Shown here: positions 1-8,465 of the stretch, piece by piece
Position numbering within the stretch: position 1 is the first letter of the stretch
Layout: the number at the start of each line of letters is the position of its first letter
Assembly: GCA_900472625.1 (NCBI GenBank)
Contig: UCIT01000041.1
Coordinates: forward strand, 6,654 to 70,653
Length of the DNA stretch: 64,000 bases
Source of the DNA: Hyphomicrobiales bacterium
GTDB lineage: Bacteria > Pseudomonadota > Alphaproteobacteria > Rhizobiales > Rhizobiaceae
Reading direction: 5' to 3'
Program-made: the position numbers and the translations under genes
The notes under the pieces: model-generated
The model's database searches: none
What the model was told of the DNA's origin: nothing
Seen by the model: only the letters and a program-made list of their open reading frames with translations

Positions 1-1829
1 CGGCCGGCGCCCAGGCCATCGCCTTCGACCGATCGATTCTGATCGCGCACGAAACCGAACCGGTGCGCGAACTGCCGCCGATTGCGCCGATCCGCAGCTG
101 GCACGATACCGAAGGCAGGGCCATCCACGATTTCGGCCAGAATGTCGGAGGCTACATAGCCTTCGCGGTGATCGGCAAGGCCGGCGATAGCGTGCGCGTC
201 GAGCATGCCGAAGTGCTGGACCGCGACGGCAATTTCTACAACGTCAACTATCGTACGGCCGAGGCACATACGGTCTATACACTCTCCGGCGAAGGTGAGG
301 AACATTACCGGCCATACTTCACGTTCCACGGTTTCCGTTATGCCCGGATTACCCTTTCGGGAACGGCGAAGATCTTGGCGGTTCACTCGGTGCCGATCAG
401 TTCCGTCACGGAGCAGAAGGCAAGCTTCACTTCGGGCAATGCTCTGGTCGATCGGCTTGTGCTGAACACGGTGTGGAGCCAGCGGGGCAACTTCATCGAA
501 GTCCCGACGGACTGCCCGCAGCGGGACGAACGCCTTGGCTGGACCGGCGACGCCCAGGTGTTCGCAGGCACGGCGCTGTATCTGGCCGACGCTCACGGAT
601 TCCTCGTCAAATATGTGCGCGACATCATGGCCGACCAGCGCGAGGACGGCTCCGTTCCACATGTCGTTCCCGATCCGACGCGCCAGCAGCCGGAATTCTA
701 TCCGGGCTTCTACGGCTCGACCGGCTGGGGCGATGCCATCGCCGTCATTCCCTGGCAGCTCTACCTGCACTATGGTGACGAGGACATACTTGCCGAAGCG
801 CTACCGGCGATGATCCGGTGGGTCGATTTCGTGTGGTCGATCAGCGATGGCCCCATCGTCTCGCCGCCGCGCCAGTGGGGCGCTCGAGGGTTTAGTTTTG
901 GCGATTGGCTGCAGCCGTCCGGGCCTTCCGCAAAGCCCTTGCCGACGATCGGCGACGATGCCGCGGCGACATTGTACCTTCATATCACCGCAAAACTCGT
1001 GGCGCGGATCGCGGCAATTGTCGGCGACACGGCGACGGCTGACCGTCTTGCGACGATGGCCGCCAAGGTGAAGGACGCCTTCCAGCGCGAGTTCATCACC
1101 GCTTCCGGACGCCTCGCCTACGACGATCAGACGTCCTACGCGCTGGCAATCTTGCACGATCTTGTTCCCGAAGAACACCTTGACGCGGCAAAGCGCTATT
1201 TCAAGGCGACGATCGCCCGGGCGGAAGGGCGCATCGGCACGGGCTTCATCGGCACGCCGGCATTGCTGCCGGCCCTCTTGAAGATCGGTGAGGTCGGGTT
1301 GGCCGCTGACGTCTTCCTTCAGGAAGAGGTGCCGGGCTGGCTCTACCAGGTAAAGATGGGCGCCACGACGATATGGGAACGGTGGGATGCGATCCAGGCC
1401 GACGGCACGATCTACAACCCGCAGATGAATTCCTACAATCACTATGCCTACGGTGCCGTCTGCCAATGGCTCCTGGAGGCCGTCGCGGGTTTTCGTCCGG
1501 ATCCGGAGCAGCCGGGTTTTGCCCGGATCATCTTCGAACCGACGATCATTCCGGATCTCTCGCCTGTCGCCGCAAGCCATCAATCGCCACGTGGCCCAAT
1601 CGCTGCAGCCTGGTCTGTCGAGGGAAACAAAGTCCGTTACGACGTGGACATACCCCCGGAAACTTATGGTGTCCTGAAGCTCGCCCACGGTTATTCAGAT
1701 ATTACCGTCGATGGTTGCGCCTTCACTGGCTCCGATCTCTTGCCGGGCCAGCATGTCGTAACCTTTACGTTCGTGCCGCCACGGCGTGCGGCGAAGGAGG
1801 ATTTTCAGATCAACGCTCGCACGCCCTGA
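1..1829 (+). CDS. alpha-L-rhamnosidase (GH78), 5' end outside window
   Basis: The reading frame is open from base 3, so this is the C-terminal ~608 residues of a larger enzyme; a GTG at 63 is internal. GH78 enzymes hydrolyse terminal alpha-L-rhamnose from plant glycosides and pectic rhamnogalacturonan by inversion. The acidic block DCPQRDERLGWTGDAQ (residues 150-165 counted from codon 63), typical of the (alpha/alpha)6 catalytic domain, is present, and a later WERWD motif carries a Glu suited to be the general base. A beta-sandwich C-terminal domain follows. The next gene begins about 50 bases on and encodes a sugar-binding protein, so this is probably the hydrolase of a rhamnoside uptake operon. 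No signal peptide can be judged because the N-terminus is missing. Confidence 0.9.
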   Translation, partial: AGAQAIAFDRSILIAHETEPVRELPPIAPIRSWHDTEGRAIHDFGQNVGGYIAFAVIGKAGDSVRVEHAEVLDRDGNFYNVNYRTAEAHTVYTLSGEGEEHYRPYFTFHGFRYARITLSGTAKILAVHSVPISSVTEQKASFTSGNALVDRLVLNTVWSQRGNFIEVPTDCPQRDERLGWTGDAQVFAGTALYLADAHGFLVKYVRDIMADQREDGSVPHVVPDPTRQQPEFYPGFYGSTGWGDAIAVIPWQLYLHYGDEDILAEALPAMIRWVDFVWSISDGPIVSPPRQWGARGFSFGDWLQPSGPSAKPLPTIGDDAAATLYLHITAKLVARIAAIVGDTATADRLATMAAKVKDAFQREFITASGRLAYDDQTSYALAILHDLVPEEHLDAAKRYFKATIARAEGRIGTGFIGTPALLPALLKIGEVGLAADVFLQEEVPGWLYQVKMGATTIWERWDAIQADGTIYNPQMNSYNHYAYGAVCQWLLEAVAGFRPDPEQPGFARIIFEPTIIPDLSPVAASHQSPRGPIAAAWSVEGNKVRYDVDIPPETYGVLKLAHGYSDITVDGCAFTGSDLLPGQHVVTFTFVPPRRAAKEDFQINARTP

Positions 1830-1882
1830 GATACATGCAGGAAGCTTTGCCGCTGAGGAGCGGTTCAACTGGGAGGAAACCA

Positions 1883-3175
1883 ATGCTTATGACAAGGACA
1901 AGACATTCCTTGATTGGCCTCGTGGCCGGTCTTTTCACGATGACGGCGCTTTCTGGTCATGCCGTGGCGCAGAGCACGCTGACGATGTTGATCGACAACG
2001 GTGCAAACACGGTGGCGATTACCGATGCGCTGGTCAGCGCCTTTGAGAAAAGCAATCCCGACATCGATATCGAAGTCGAGACGCGTCCCGGCGGCGGGGA
2101 GGGCGACAATATCGTCAAGACTCGGCTCGCGACCGGACAGATGACCGACATCTTCTACTATAATTCCGGCTCGCTGATGCAGGCGCTGGCCCCGCAGCAA
2201 ACGCTGACGGACCTGAGCGGCGAAGCGTTTATGGCCAATGTCTCAGATACCTTCAAGCAGGTGGTGAGCGTCGGAGATGCCGTCTACGGCATACCGATCA
2301 GCCCGGCGGAGGCCGGCGGCATCTTCTATAACCGCGACATCTACGCGCAACTGGGCCTGACGGTTCCAAAGACCTGGGCCGAATTCATGGCCAATAACGA
2401 GAAGATCAAGGCTGCCGGAAAGACCGCCGTCATCCAGACCTATGCAGACTCGTGGACGAGCCAGGTCCTGGTTCTGGCAGACTTCTACAACGTGCAGAGC
2501 GCCGTGCCCGATTTTGCGAAGCAGTTCACGGCCGGCGTCGCGAAATTCGGCAAGACCGAGGCTGCGGAAAAGAGCTTCGAGCGTTTGAAGCAGGTGCACG
2601 ACGCCGGGCTGATGAACGAGGATTTCGGTGCTGCCACCTACAATGACGGCCTGCGCATGCTGGTGAATGGCGAGGGCGCCCACTATCCGATGCTGACTTT
2701 CGCCATTCCGGCGCTCGCCGAAAACTACCCGGAACTGCTCGCTAAGGTCGGCTTCTTTGCCCAGCCAGGCGATGATCCCGCCACCAACGGCCTGACGACC
2801 TGGATGCCTGGTGGCTTCTATATTCCAAAGACCTCCTCCAACCCCGATGCGGCCAAGAAGTTCATGGCTTTCGTTGCCAGCACGGACGGCTGCAAGGTTC
2901 TGGAACAGACAGTCGGCGTCAATGGCCCGTTCCTGATCAAGGGCTGCAAACTGCCCGACAAGGTTGCGCTAGTGGTTGCGGATCTTCTGCCCTACTTTGC
3001 CGAGGGCGGCCACAATGCGCCGGCGCTGGAATTCGTGTCGCCCGTCAAGGGGCCGATCCTAGAGCAATTGACGGTCGAAGTGGGCTCCGGGATCCGGGAA
3101 CCGGCAGCGGCTGCGTCCAGCTACGACGAGGATGCGCGCAAGCAGGCTCTGCAACTCGGCCTTCCGGGCTGGTAA
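1883..3175 (+). CDS. sugar ABC transporter substrate-binding protein
   Basis: A 430-residue periplasmic binding protein of the SBP_bac_1 (MalE-like) family. I chose ATG 1883 because GGGAGGAAA lies just upstream and a clean signal peptide follows (basic start, hydrophobic core, cleavage near AVA-Q at ~29). It would deliver a sugar to the permeases encoded directly downstream. The GH78 hydrolase upstream suggests a rhamnose-containing oligosaccharide or glycoside as substrate, but that is inference. Two cysteines in the C-terminal third (in TDGC and KGC) could form a disulfide. A longer in-frame reading that starts inside the rhamnosidase gene has no ribosome site and is not credible. Confidence 0.9.
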   Translation: MLMTRTRHSLIGLVAGLFTMTALSGHAVAQSTLTMLIDNGANTVAITDALVSAFEKSNPDIDIEVETRPGGGEGDNIVKTRLATGQMTDIFYYNSGSLMQALAPQQTLTDLSGEAFMANVSDTFKQVVSVGDAVYGIPISPAEAGGIFYNRDIYAQLGLTVPKTWAEFMANNEKIKAAGKTAVIQTYADSWTSQVLVLADFYNVQSAVPDFAKQFTAGVAKFGKTEAAEKSFERLKQVHDAGLMNEDFGAATYNDGLRMLVNGEGAHYPMLTFAIPALAENYPELLAKVGFFAQPGDDPATNGLTTWMPGGFYIPKTSSNPDAAKKFMAFVASTDGCKVLEQTVGVNGPFLIKGCKLPDKVALVVADLLPYFAEGGHNAPALEFVSPVKGPILEQLTVEVGSGIREPAAAASSYDEDARKQALQLGLPGW

Positions 3176-3201
3176 TCACTCATGAAGAGGTCGGCGACCA
3201 A

Positions 3202-3219
3202 GGGCGGTGACAATCGCCC
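3202..3219 (+). other. weak intercistronic stem-loop
   Basis: GGGCG and CGCCC flank an 8-base loop between the binding-protein gene and the first permease gene. Such hairpins often stabilise the binding-protein part of ABC mRNAs. The stem is short, so this is only a candidate. Confidence 0.3.
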
Positions 3220-3249
3220 GCGGTCCCGGCCGATGTTCCTGGAGCCCTC

Positions 3250-4137
3250 ATGGTCGCATCCGTTATTTCCGCTTCCCCCATGCGCCGGTCGTCCTATCCC
3301 GGATGGTTCTACCTGCCCGCCGCCATCATCTACGGCGTTCTGTTTCTTCTGCCGACCTTCGCATCCTTCTATTTCAGCCTGACACGCTGGAGCCTGTTCA
3401 GTTCAAGCTTCATCGGGCTTGATAATTTCGTCCAGTTTTTGCGCGAGCCTTTCCTGATCAAAGGCCTCGTCAACACGCTCATCTACGCGGCGATCACCTC
3501 AGGGCTCAAGGTCGTCCTCGGCATGCTGCTGGCCGTCATGCTGACGAGTGAGATCATGGCGCGAGGGCTTCTGCGCTCGCTGGTGTTTTTCCCCGTGCTG
3601 GTCTCGACAATCGGCGTCGGCATCACATTCACGGTGTTGATGCATCCGACGCAAGGAGCGATCAATGAAGGTCTGGCGTTGCTCGGCATCAAGGGGCCGG
3701 GCTGGTTGACGGACCCGAAGCTCGCCCTGATTTCTGTGGCGTTGGTCGATGTCTGGAAAGGCGTGGGTCTGGCCACCGTGATCTATATCGCAGGCATCGT
3801 GGCTATCCCCAAGGACTACTATGAGGCGGCGCGGATAGACGGTGGCACGAAGCTGCAGAATTTTCTGTACATCACCTTGCCGCTCAGCCGACCTGCGACG
3901 GCGACGGTGATCACGCTCTCCTTCATCGGCGGCCTGCGCACCTTCGACCTGATATGGGCGATGACCAAGGGCGGGCCGGGCTTCGCCTCCGACACGATCG
4001 CCTCGGTGATCTACAAGCAATACCAATCGGGGTTTTTCGGGCTGTCGACAGCCGGCAATGTGGTGCTCTTCGTCCTTACTGCAGTGCTTGTCGTGCCGAT
4101 CACGATCATACTCAACCGCCGGGAGGGCCATCAGTGA
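3250..4137 (+). CDS. sugar ABC transporter permease (MalF type)
   Basis: A 295-residue inner-membrane permease with about six hydrophobic segments. The cytoplasmic EAA loop (EAARIDGGTKLQNF), which docks on the ATPase, is intact. It pairs with the permease that overlaps its 3' end. The ATG at 3250 has GGAG upstream; another possible start is the ATG eleven codons further in (MRRSSY). It belongs to the CUT1 branch of carbohydrate importers, judged by its neighbours and the MalK-like ATPase. Confidence 0.9.
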   Translation: MVASVISASPMRRSSYPGWFYLPAAIIYGVLFLLPTFASFYFSLTRWSLFSSSFIGLDNFVQFLREPFLIKGLVNTLIYAAITSGLKVVLGMLLAVMLTSEIMARGLLRSLVFFPVLVSTIGVGITFTVLMHPTQGAINEGLALLGIKGPGWLTDPKLALISVALVDVWKGVGLATVIYIAGIVAIPKDYYEAARIDGGTKLQNFLYITLPLSRPATATVITLSFIGGLRTFDLIWAMTKGGPGFASDTIASVIYKQYQSGFFGLSTAGNVVLFVLTAVLVVPITIILNRREGHQ

Positions 4138-4961
4138 GATCGCGCGCATCAGTCATCGGCGGAATGGTTGCCCTGGGCATTTCCTTCCTGGTTTTCGTCA
4201 TCCCGTTTGCATTCATCATCCTGATGACATTCAAGGACAAGCGCCAGGCGAGCCTGCTCGATTTTTCCTGGCCTGCAAGCTTTAACCTGTGGGACAATCT
4301 GGTCACCGTCATCTCGACCCGAAACTGGATGCTCGTGACGGCGTTCGTGAACTCGACCATCCTAACGGTCGCGAGCGTGACGCTGCTGGTCGTCTTCGGC
4401 GCCATGGTCGGCTTCGTCCTGGCGCGCAGGAAGACCCGGTGGAATCCGCTAGTCGAGTTCCTGATCCTCGCAGGGCTTATGATCCCGCCGGCCGTGGTGC
4501 CCACGATCTGGCTTCTGCAAGGGTTGAAGCTGTTCGGCACGCTTTACGGCATGATCCTGGTCGAGGTGGCCTACAACCTGCCTTTCACGATCATCCTCTA
4601 CCGCGCATTCATCGCCACCATCCCGCGTGACCTCGATGAAGCCGCCATAATCGACGGCGCCCGACCGCTTGACGTATTTTTCCGGGTGATCCTGCCGCTG
4701 CTCTGGCCGGTGACGGTCACCAATATCGTGGTGCAGTCGGTCGGCATTTTCAACGACTTCACCAACCCGCTCTACTATCTGCCGGGCAACGCCAACGCCA
4801 CGGTTCAGCTGACGCTCTACAATTTCCAGAGCCAGTTCAACACTGCTTACAATCTTCTCTTCACCAATATCGCGCTGATCACCATTCCCCCTCTGATCGT
4901 CTTCCTGTTCTTCAACCGGCAGATCGTGGCGGGCATGACCGCAGGCGCCGTCAAAGGATAA
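4134..4961 (+). CDS. sugar ABC transporter permease (MalG type)
   Basis: A 275-residue membrane protein with six predicted hydrophobic segments and the EAA loop (DEAAIIDGARPLDVF). The start is GTG 4134, which overlaps the stop of the previous permease as GTGA and has GGGAGGG just upstream, so the two are probably translationally coupled. With the preceding permease it forms the heterodimeric channel of the importer. Longer readings in this frame run back through the first permease gene and are rejected. Confidence 0.9.
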   Translation: MRSRASVIGGMVALGISFLVFVIPFAFIILMTFKDKRQASLLDFSWPASFNLWDNLVTVISTRNWMLVTAFVNSTILTVASVTLLVVFGAMVGFVLARRKTRWNPLVEFLILAGLMIPPAVVPTIWLLQGLKLFGTLYGMILVEVAYNLPFTIILYRAFIATIPRDLDEAAIIDGARPLDVFFRVILPLLWPVTVTNIVVQSVGIFNDFTNPLYYLPGNANATVQLTLYNFQSQFNTAYNLLFTNIALITIPPLIVFLFFNRQIVAGMTAGAVKG

Positions 4962-4964
4962 ATC

Positions 4965-6044
4965 ATGGCTGGTCTTTCCCTCAGGTCGATCCACAAGTCC
5001 TATGGCGCATTGCCCGTAATCAAGGGCGTCAATCTCTCCATCGACAACGGCGAGTTCGTGGTGTTCGTCGGACCATCAGGCTGCGGAAAATCGACGTTGC
5101 TGCGCATGATCGCGGGGCTTGAAGATATCAGTTCCGGCGAGTTGCATATCGGCGACAAGCTGTGCAATGCCGTCGAGCCACGCGATCGCGGCATCGCCAT
5201 GGTCTTCCAGTCTTACGCCCTCTATCCGCATATGAGCGTCTACGACAATGTCGGCTTTGGGTTGAAACTGGCGAGAACGCCCAAGGACGAGCGCGACCGA
5301 AAGATCCGTGAAGCAGCGCGTATTCTGAAAATGGAACACTTGTTGGAGCGCAAGCCCGGCCAGCTTTCCGGTGGGCAGCGGCAGCGCGTCGCCATCGGCC
5401 GCGCTATCGTCCGGCAGCCGGAAGTCTTCCTGTTCGATGAGCCCCTGTCCAATCTCGACGCAGCGCTTCGCGTCGACATGCGCATGGAGATCGCCAAACT
5501 TCACAAGGAGCTCGGCACGACCATGATCTACGTCACCCACGATCAGGTGGAGGCGATGACCTTGGCGGACAAGATCGTTGTGCTCGATGGCGGCGTCGTG
5601 CAGCAGGTCGGCTCGCCCATCGAACTCTACCAGCGTCCGGCCAATCTTTTCGTGGCGGGCTTCATCGGGTCTCCGAAAATGAACTTCGTGCCGGTGCGGG
5701 CGGACAAGGTCGAGGCCGATCGGGTGACCGTCAGCGGGCAGGATGTCATCAATTTGACTGTGGAGACAGACGGCAAGGCAATAGGACCGGGCGATCAGCT
5801 CACACTCGGTATCCGGCCACACGATCTCGTGCCGAGTTCAACCGGCTCGATCGTCGGCCGTGTTGTCCTTGTCGAGCGTCTGGGCAACGAAACGATTGTC
5901 AGTTTGGAACTGCCATCCGGCGTCAATTGGCTGGCTGTTCTCGGCGGCGACCAGCCTCTGAAGCCGGGGGAAAGCCTTGCTTTGGCAGCGAACGCGTCGA
6001 AGGCTAACCTTTTCAGTTCTGACGGCACCGCGGTCAAGCCGTAA
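4965..6044 (+). CDS. sugar ABC transporter ATP-binding protein (MalK/UgpC type)
   Basis: A 359-residue ATPase that energises the importer from the cytoplasmic side. It shows Walker A (GPSGCGKST, residues ~37-45), the Q-loop (FQSYALYPHM), the signature LSGGQRQRV, Walker B (FLFDEPLSNLD) and the switch histidine in YVTHDQ. A TOBE-type regulatory domain occupies the last ~120 residues. It begins 3 bases after the permease stop and ends the rhamnoside operon. A convergent lacI-type gene lies downstream. Confidence 0.93.
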   Translation: MAGLSLRSIHKSYGALPVIKGVNLSIDNGEFVVFVGPSGCGKSTLLRMIAGLEDISSGELHIGDKLCNAVEPRDRGIAMVFQSYALYPHMSVYDNVGFGLKLARTPKDERDRKIREAARILKMEHLLERKPGQLSGGQRQRVAIGRAIVRQPEVFLFDEPLSNLDAALRVDMRMEIAKLHKELGTTMIYVTHDQVEAMTLADKIVVLDGGVVQQVGSPIELYQRPANLFVAGFIGSPKMNFVPVRADKVEADRVTVSGQDVINLTVETDGKAIGPGDQLTLGIRPHDLVPSSTGSIVGRVVLVERLGNETIVSLELPSGVNWLAVLGGDQPLKPGESLALAANASKANLFSSDGTAVKP

Positions 6045-6184
6045 GTGATCGCTTCATTTGGTACCAAGAAACTGAAGCCGAAATACAACGCGCGATCTCC
6101 GCACCCGATTGAGATTTCCAGTGTCGTATCGCCGATAGAAATTCTAACGACGCAGAGCCGCTGAAAAGTGGCAATGCCGTCGCG

Positions 6185-6224
6185 TTTGAGCCTCAAATCG
6201 GCATAACATCTTCTGCAGAAGATG
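6185..6224. terminator. palindromes between convergent operons, possible bidirectional terminator
   Basis: TTTGAG-C-CTCAAA (6185-6197) is followed by a perfect 18-base palindrome at 6207-6224 (CATCTTCTG and its reverse complement). The pair lies between two convergent transcripts, where a bidirectional terminator is expected. No clear T-run follows on either strand, so a protein-binding palindrome is also possible. Confidence 0.35.
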
Positions 6225-6260
6225 ATACGCGCAAAGCAAAAACCCGTACGAGGGCGTGGT

Positions 6261-7247
6261 CTAGCACGTCGATCCCCAGCGAACCGTATATTCCTGCGTG
6301 AAAACGGCGCCCTGGTCATGGCCTTCGACCTGCTGTTCGATGAACGTCAGGATGGCGTCCATGTAGGCCTCATTATCAAGCGCGAGCGTTGTGAGATCGT
6401 GGCTCTCCCACGCGGCAAGCTTGATGCCATCTTGACCGATGATGGCAAGCTCCTCCGGGACTCTCTTTCCTAGCACGCGCGTGGCGGCGTCCCTGACGCC
6501 GATCGCCATGACGTCGTTGCCGCAGACTACCGCATCAATAGCCGAACGTCTGAGAAACACGACGGCCTCCTTGAAGCCCGACTCATAGGAATAATCCCCA
6601 TGCGATTCAGAAACGAACGTTAATCCATGCGCTGCCAATGCCTGGACAAACCAATTCTTGCGCTGTTTGTCGATCCAGCTGGTATTGCGGCCCGTCAGGT
6701 AGGCGAAGCGGGTATGACCGGAGGCGACAGCCTTGTCCACGACCTCCCGAGCGGCTTTTGTGCCATCGGCTAGGACATGCGATATGCCCGGATCAGAAAT
6801 GGGCTCAAAGGACATCATGATCGGTCTTGCCGTTCGGAAGATCTGGATCGCGTCTTCCATCGACACCATGTCCGAAAATATCACGGCATGGTCGACCTGG
6901 TAGGCGGACGCCATGCGCATCAGGTGTGCGCGATCGTCGAAGCCGGCACAGCAGATCATGATCGGCAGCAACTCCCTCTCCTGCAGTCTCTGCACGAGGT
7001 ATTGAAGTTGCTCGCCTTCGCACGGATTCTCGATCGAGTTGACCACGAGGGCGACCAGACGAGACCGCTGGCTGTTCAGCGAGCGGGCTATCGCGTTGGG
7101 GCGATAGTCGTGCTCCTTGGCGATCGACATGATGCGCTTGCGCGTGCGGTCGCTGATGCGCGCATCACCGGAAAAGGCCCGCGAAATGGTGGACGAGGAG
7201 ACGCCTGCCAGTTTTGCGATTTCCTTCGAGGTGATGCGCTTGTTCAT
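6261..7247 (-). CDS. LacI-family transcriptional regulator
   Basis: A 328-residue sugar-responsive repressor. The N-terminal helix-turn-helix (residues ~6-26, with SKEIAKLAGVSSSTISRAF) and the hinge (YRPNAIARSL) are typical, followed by a periplasmic-binding-protein-like effector domain. ATG 7247 is preceded by AGGAGAATCGCGA. A longer reading would run into the upstream dehydrogenase gene. It begins 11 bases after that dehydrogenase, so the two are co-transcribed and diverge from the second ABC operon. Two related operator-like sites in the divergent region are its likely targets. Confidence 0.92.
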   Translation of the reverse strand: MNKRITSKEIAKLAGVSSSTISRAFSGDARISDRTRKRIMSIAKEHDYRPNAIARSLNSQRSRLVALVVNSIENPCEGEQLQYLVQRLQERELLPIMICCAGFDDRAHLMRMASAYQVDHAVIFSDMVSMEDAIQIFRTARPIMMSFEPISDPGISHVLADGTKAAREVVDKAVASGHTRFAYLTGRNTSWIDKQRKNWFVQALAAHGLTFVSESHGDYSYESGFKEAVVFLRRSAIDAVVCGNDVMAIGVRDAATRVLGKRVPEELAIIGQDGIKLAAWESHDLTTLALDNEAYMDAILTFIEQQVEGHDQGAVFTQEYTVRWGSTC

Positions 7248-7258
7248 TCGCGATTCTC

Positions 7259-8275
7259 CTAGCCGATGTCGGAGATCTTGATTGATTCTCCCTCTCGCGC
7301 CGCCGAAGCCTTGATAGCATCCCAAAGCCTTGCAAAGCGAAGGCCATTTTCCACGGTCGAAGGGTTTTCTTCGTCGCCGCGCCGCACCCCAAGGAAGGTT
7401 TTCAGCGGGGCATCCTGATGGGCTGCCTTGGCGATTTCGCGAACGGCGGGCTGTCCATCGACCTCAATTTCGCGCCACGCCCCCCATGCGTCAATGCGCA
7501 CGATCGCCTTGGAGTAGAAGAGCGTCATGTGTGAGGCGCATCCGGGAGGGCCTTCGCCGGCTGCATTGAACGTGACCAGGGCGCCGCTCTGCAGGCGTGC
7601 GGCGACCGCGCATGTGATGTCGATCGGCTTGCCGTAATTGTTCACGTAGGCCGAGACGCGCTCGAACTCGGAACCCACCAGCAGGCAGACCGTATTCATC
7701 ATGTGGGCGCCGGTGTCGAACATGAACCCGCCGCCGGACAGTTCCGGCTTCTGCTTCCACTGGCCATCATATTTCGAAGACCAGCCTTCCCAGATGGTCG
7801 CCGACACGCTGACAAGTTCGCCAAATTCGCCGGCCGAGGCGCGCTGGTGGGTGTCGCGCACGAGCGGCGAAAGAACGCCATTGAACGCGACGACGACAAG
7901 GCTTCCGGACTTGTTGCGCGCCTCGATCAGTGCCTTGGCCTCCGCGACGGTCGTTACCATCGGCTTTTCGAGAAAGAGATCGAAACCCGCTTCGATGACG
8001 GCAAGCGCCTGCTCGCCGTGGAAGACGTGCGGCGTCGAGATGTAGACCACGTCTATCTCGTCCTTGCAGGCAGCGAGCATGGCCTGATGGTCTTCGAATT
8101 CCTTTGGCGCATTGCGCCCTGCCGCTTCACAAATGTCGGCGAGACGCTTTCTCGACGCCTTGCTTACATCGGCCACCGCTACGTATTCGACCTCGGACAA
8201 CTGAGCCCAGCTCTGGGCATATTCCGCGGCCTTCCCACCGGCCCCAATGACGGCCAGGCGAACAGTCTTTGACAT
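7259..8275 (-). CDS. Gfo/Idh/MocA family oxidoreductase (ThuB-like sugar dehydrogenase)
   Basis: A 338-residue NAD(P)-dependent dehydrogenase. The N-terminal Rossmann motif is GAGGKA (VIGAGGKAAEYA), the family lysine is in EKPM, and a GFO/IDH C-terminal domain follows. In Sinorhizobium, ThuB (same family) and ThuA oxidise trehalose-type disaccharides to 3-keto sugars. A ThuA-like gene sits at the end of the divergent operon here, so the same chemistry is likely, though the substrate is unknown. GGAGG precedes the ATG, and a strong inverted repeat begins at that ribosome site, so repression could block this gene directly. Confidence 0.88.
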   Translation of the reverse strand: MSKTVRLAVIGAGGKAAEYAQSWAQLSEVEYVAVADVSKASRKRLADICEAAGRNAPKEFEDHQAMLAACKDEIDVVYISTPHVFHGEQALAVIEAGFDLFLEKPMVTTVAEAKALIEARNKSGSLVVVAFNGVLSPLVRDTHQRASAGEFGELVSVSATIWEGWSSKYDGQWKQKPELSGGGFMFDTGAHMMNTVCLLVGSEFERVSAYVNNYGKPIDITCAVAARLQSGALVTFNAAGEGPPGCASHMTLFYSKAIVRIDAWGAWREIEVDGQPAVREIAKAAHQDAPLKTFLGVRRGDEENPSTVENGLRFARLWDAIKASAAREGESIKISDIG

Positions 8276-8284
8276 GATTATCCT

Positions 8285-8310
8285 CCATTGCGCACACGTA
8301 TGCGCAATGG
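8285..8310. promoter_or_regulatory. LacI-type operator, site 1
   Basis: A 26-base inverted repeat with perfect 10-base arms CCATTGCGCA/TGCGCAATGG and a central CG. 12 of 13 base pairs are symmetric. It lies immediately upstream of the dehydrogenase start, touching its ribosome site, in the region between divergent transcripts controlled by the adjacent lacI-type gene. Confidence 0.75.
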
Positions 8311-8400
8311 ATACCTATAGTGAGTAGTTAAAATAATCAAGTTAAAACAGTGGTATGAGTTGCGAGGTTTCCATCAACATCGTTATGCTATTGAAAATAA

Positions 8401-8419
8401 ATGCCATACGTGTGTACAT
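8401..8419. promoter_or_regulatory. LacI-type operator, site 2 (imperfect)
   Basis: This site carries the ten-base core CATACGTGTG at 8405-8414, identical to the core of site 1 read on the other strand. Its outer arms are less symmetric. It lies 47 bases upstream of the binding-protein start, about 112 bases from site 1, a spacing compatible with cooperative or looped binding. Confidence 0.55.
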
Positions 8420-8465
8420 TCTCGGCGCGATCAATGATCGCGGAGGAAACCAGGAGGAGGAACGA

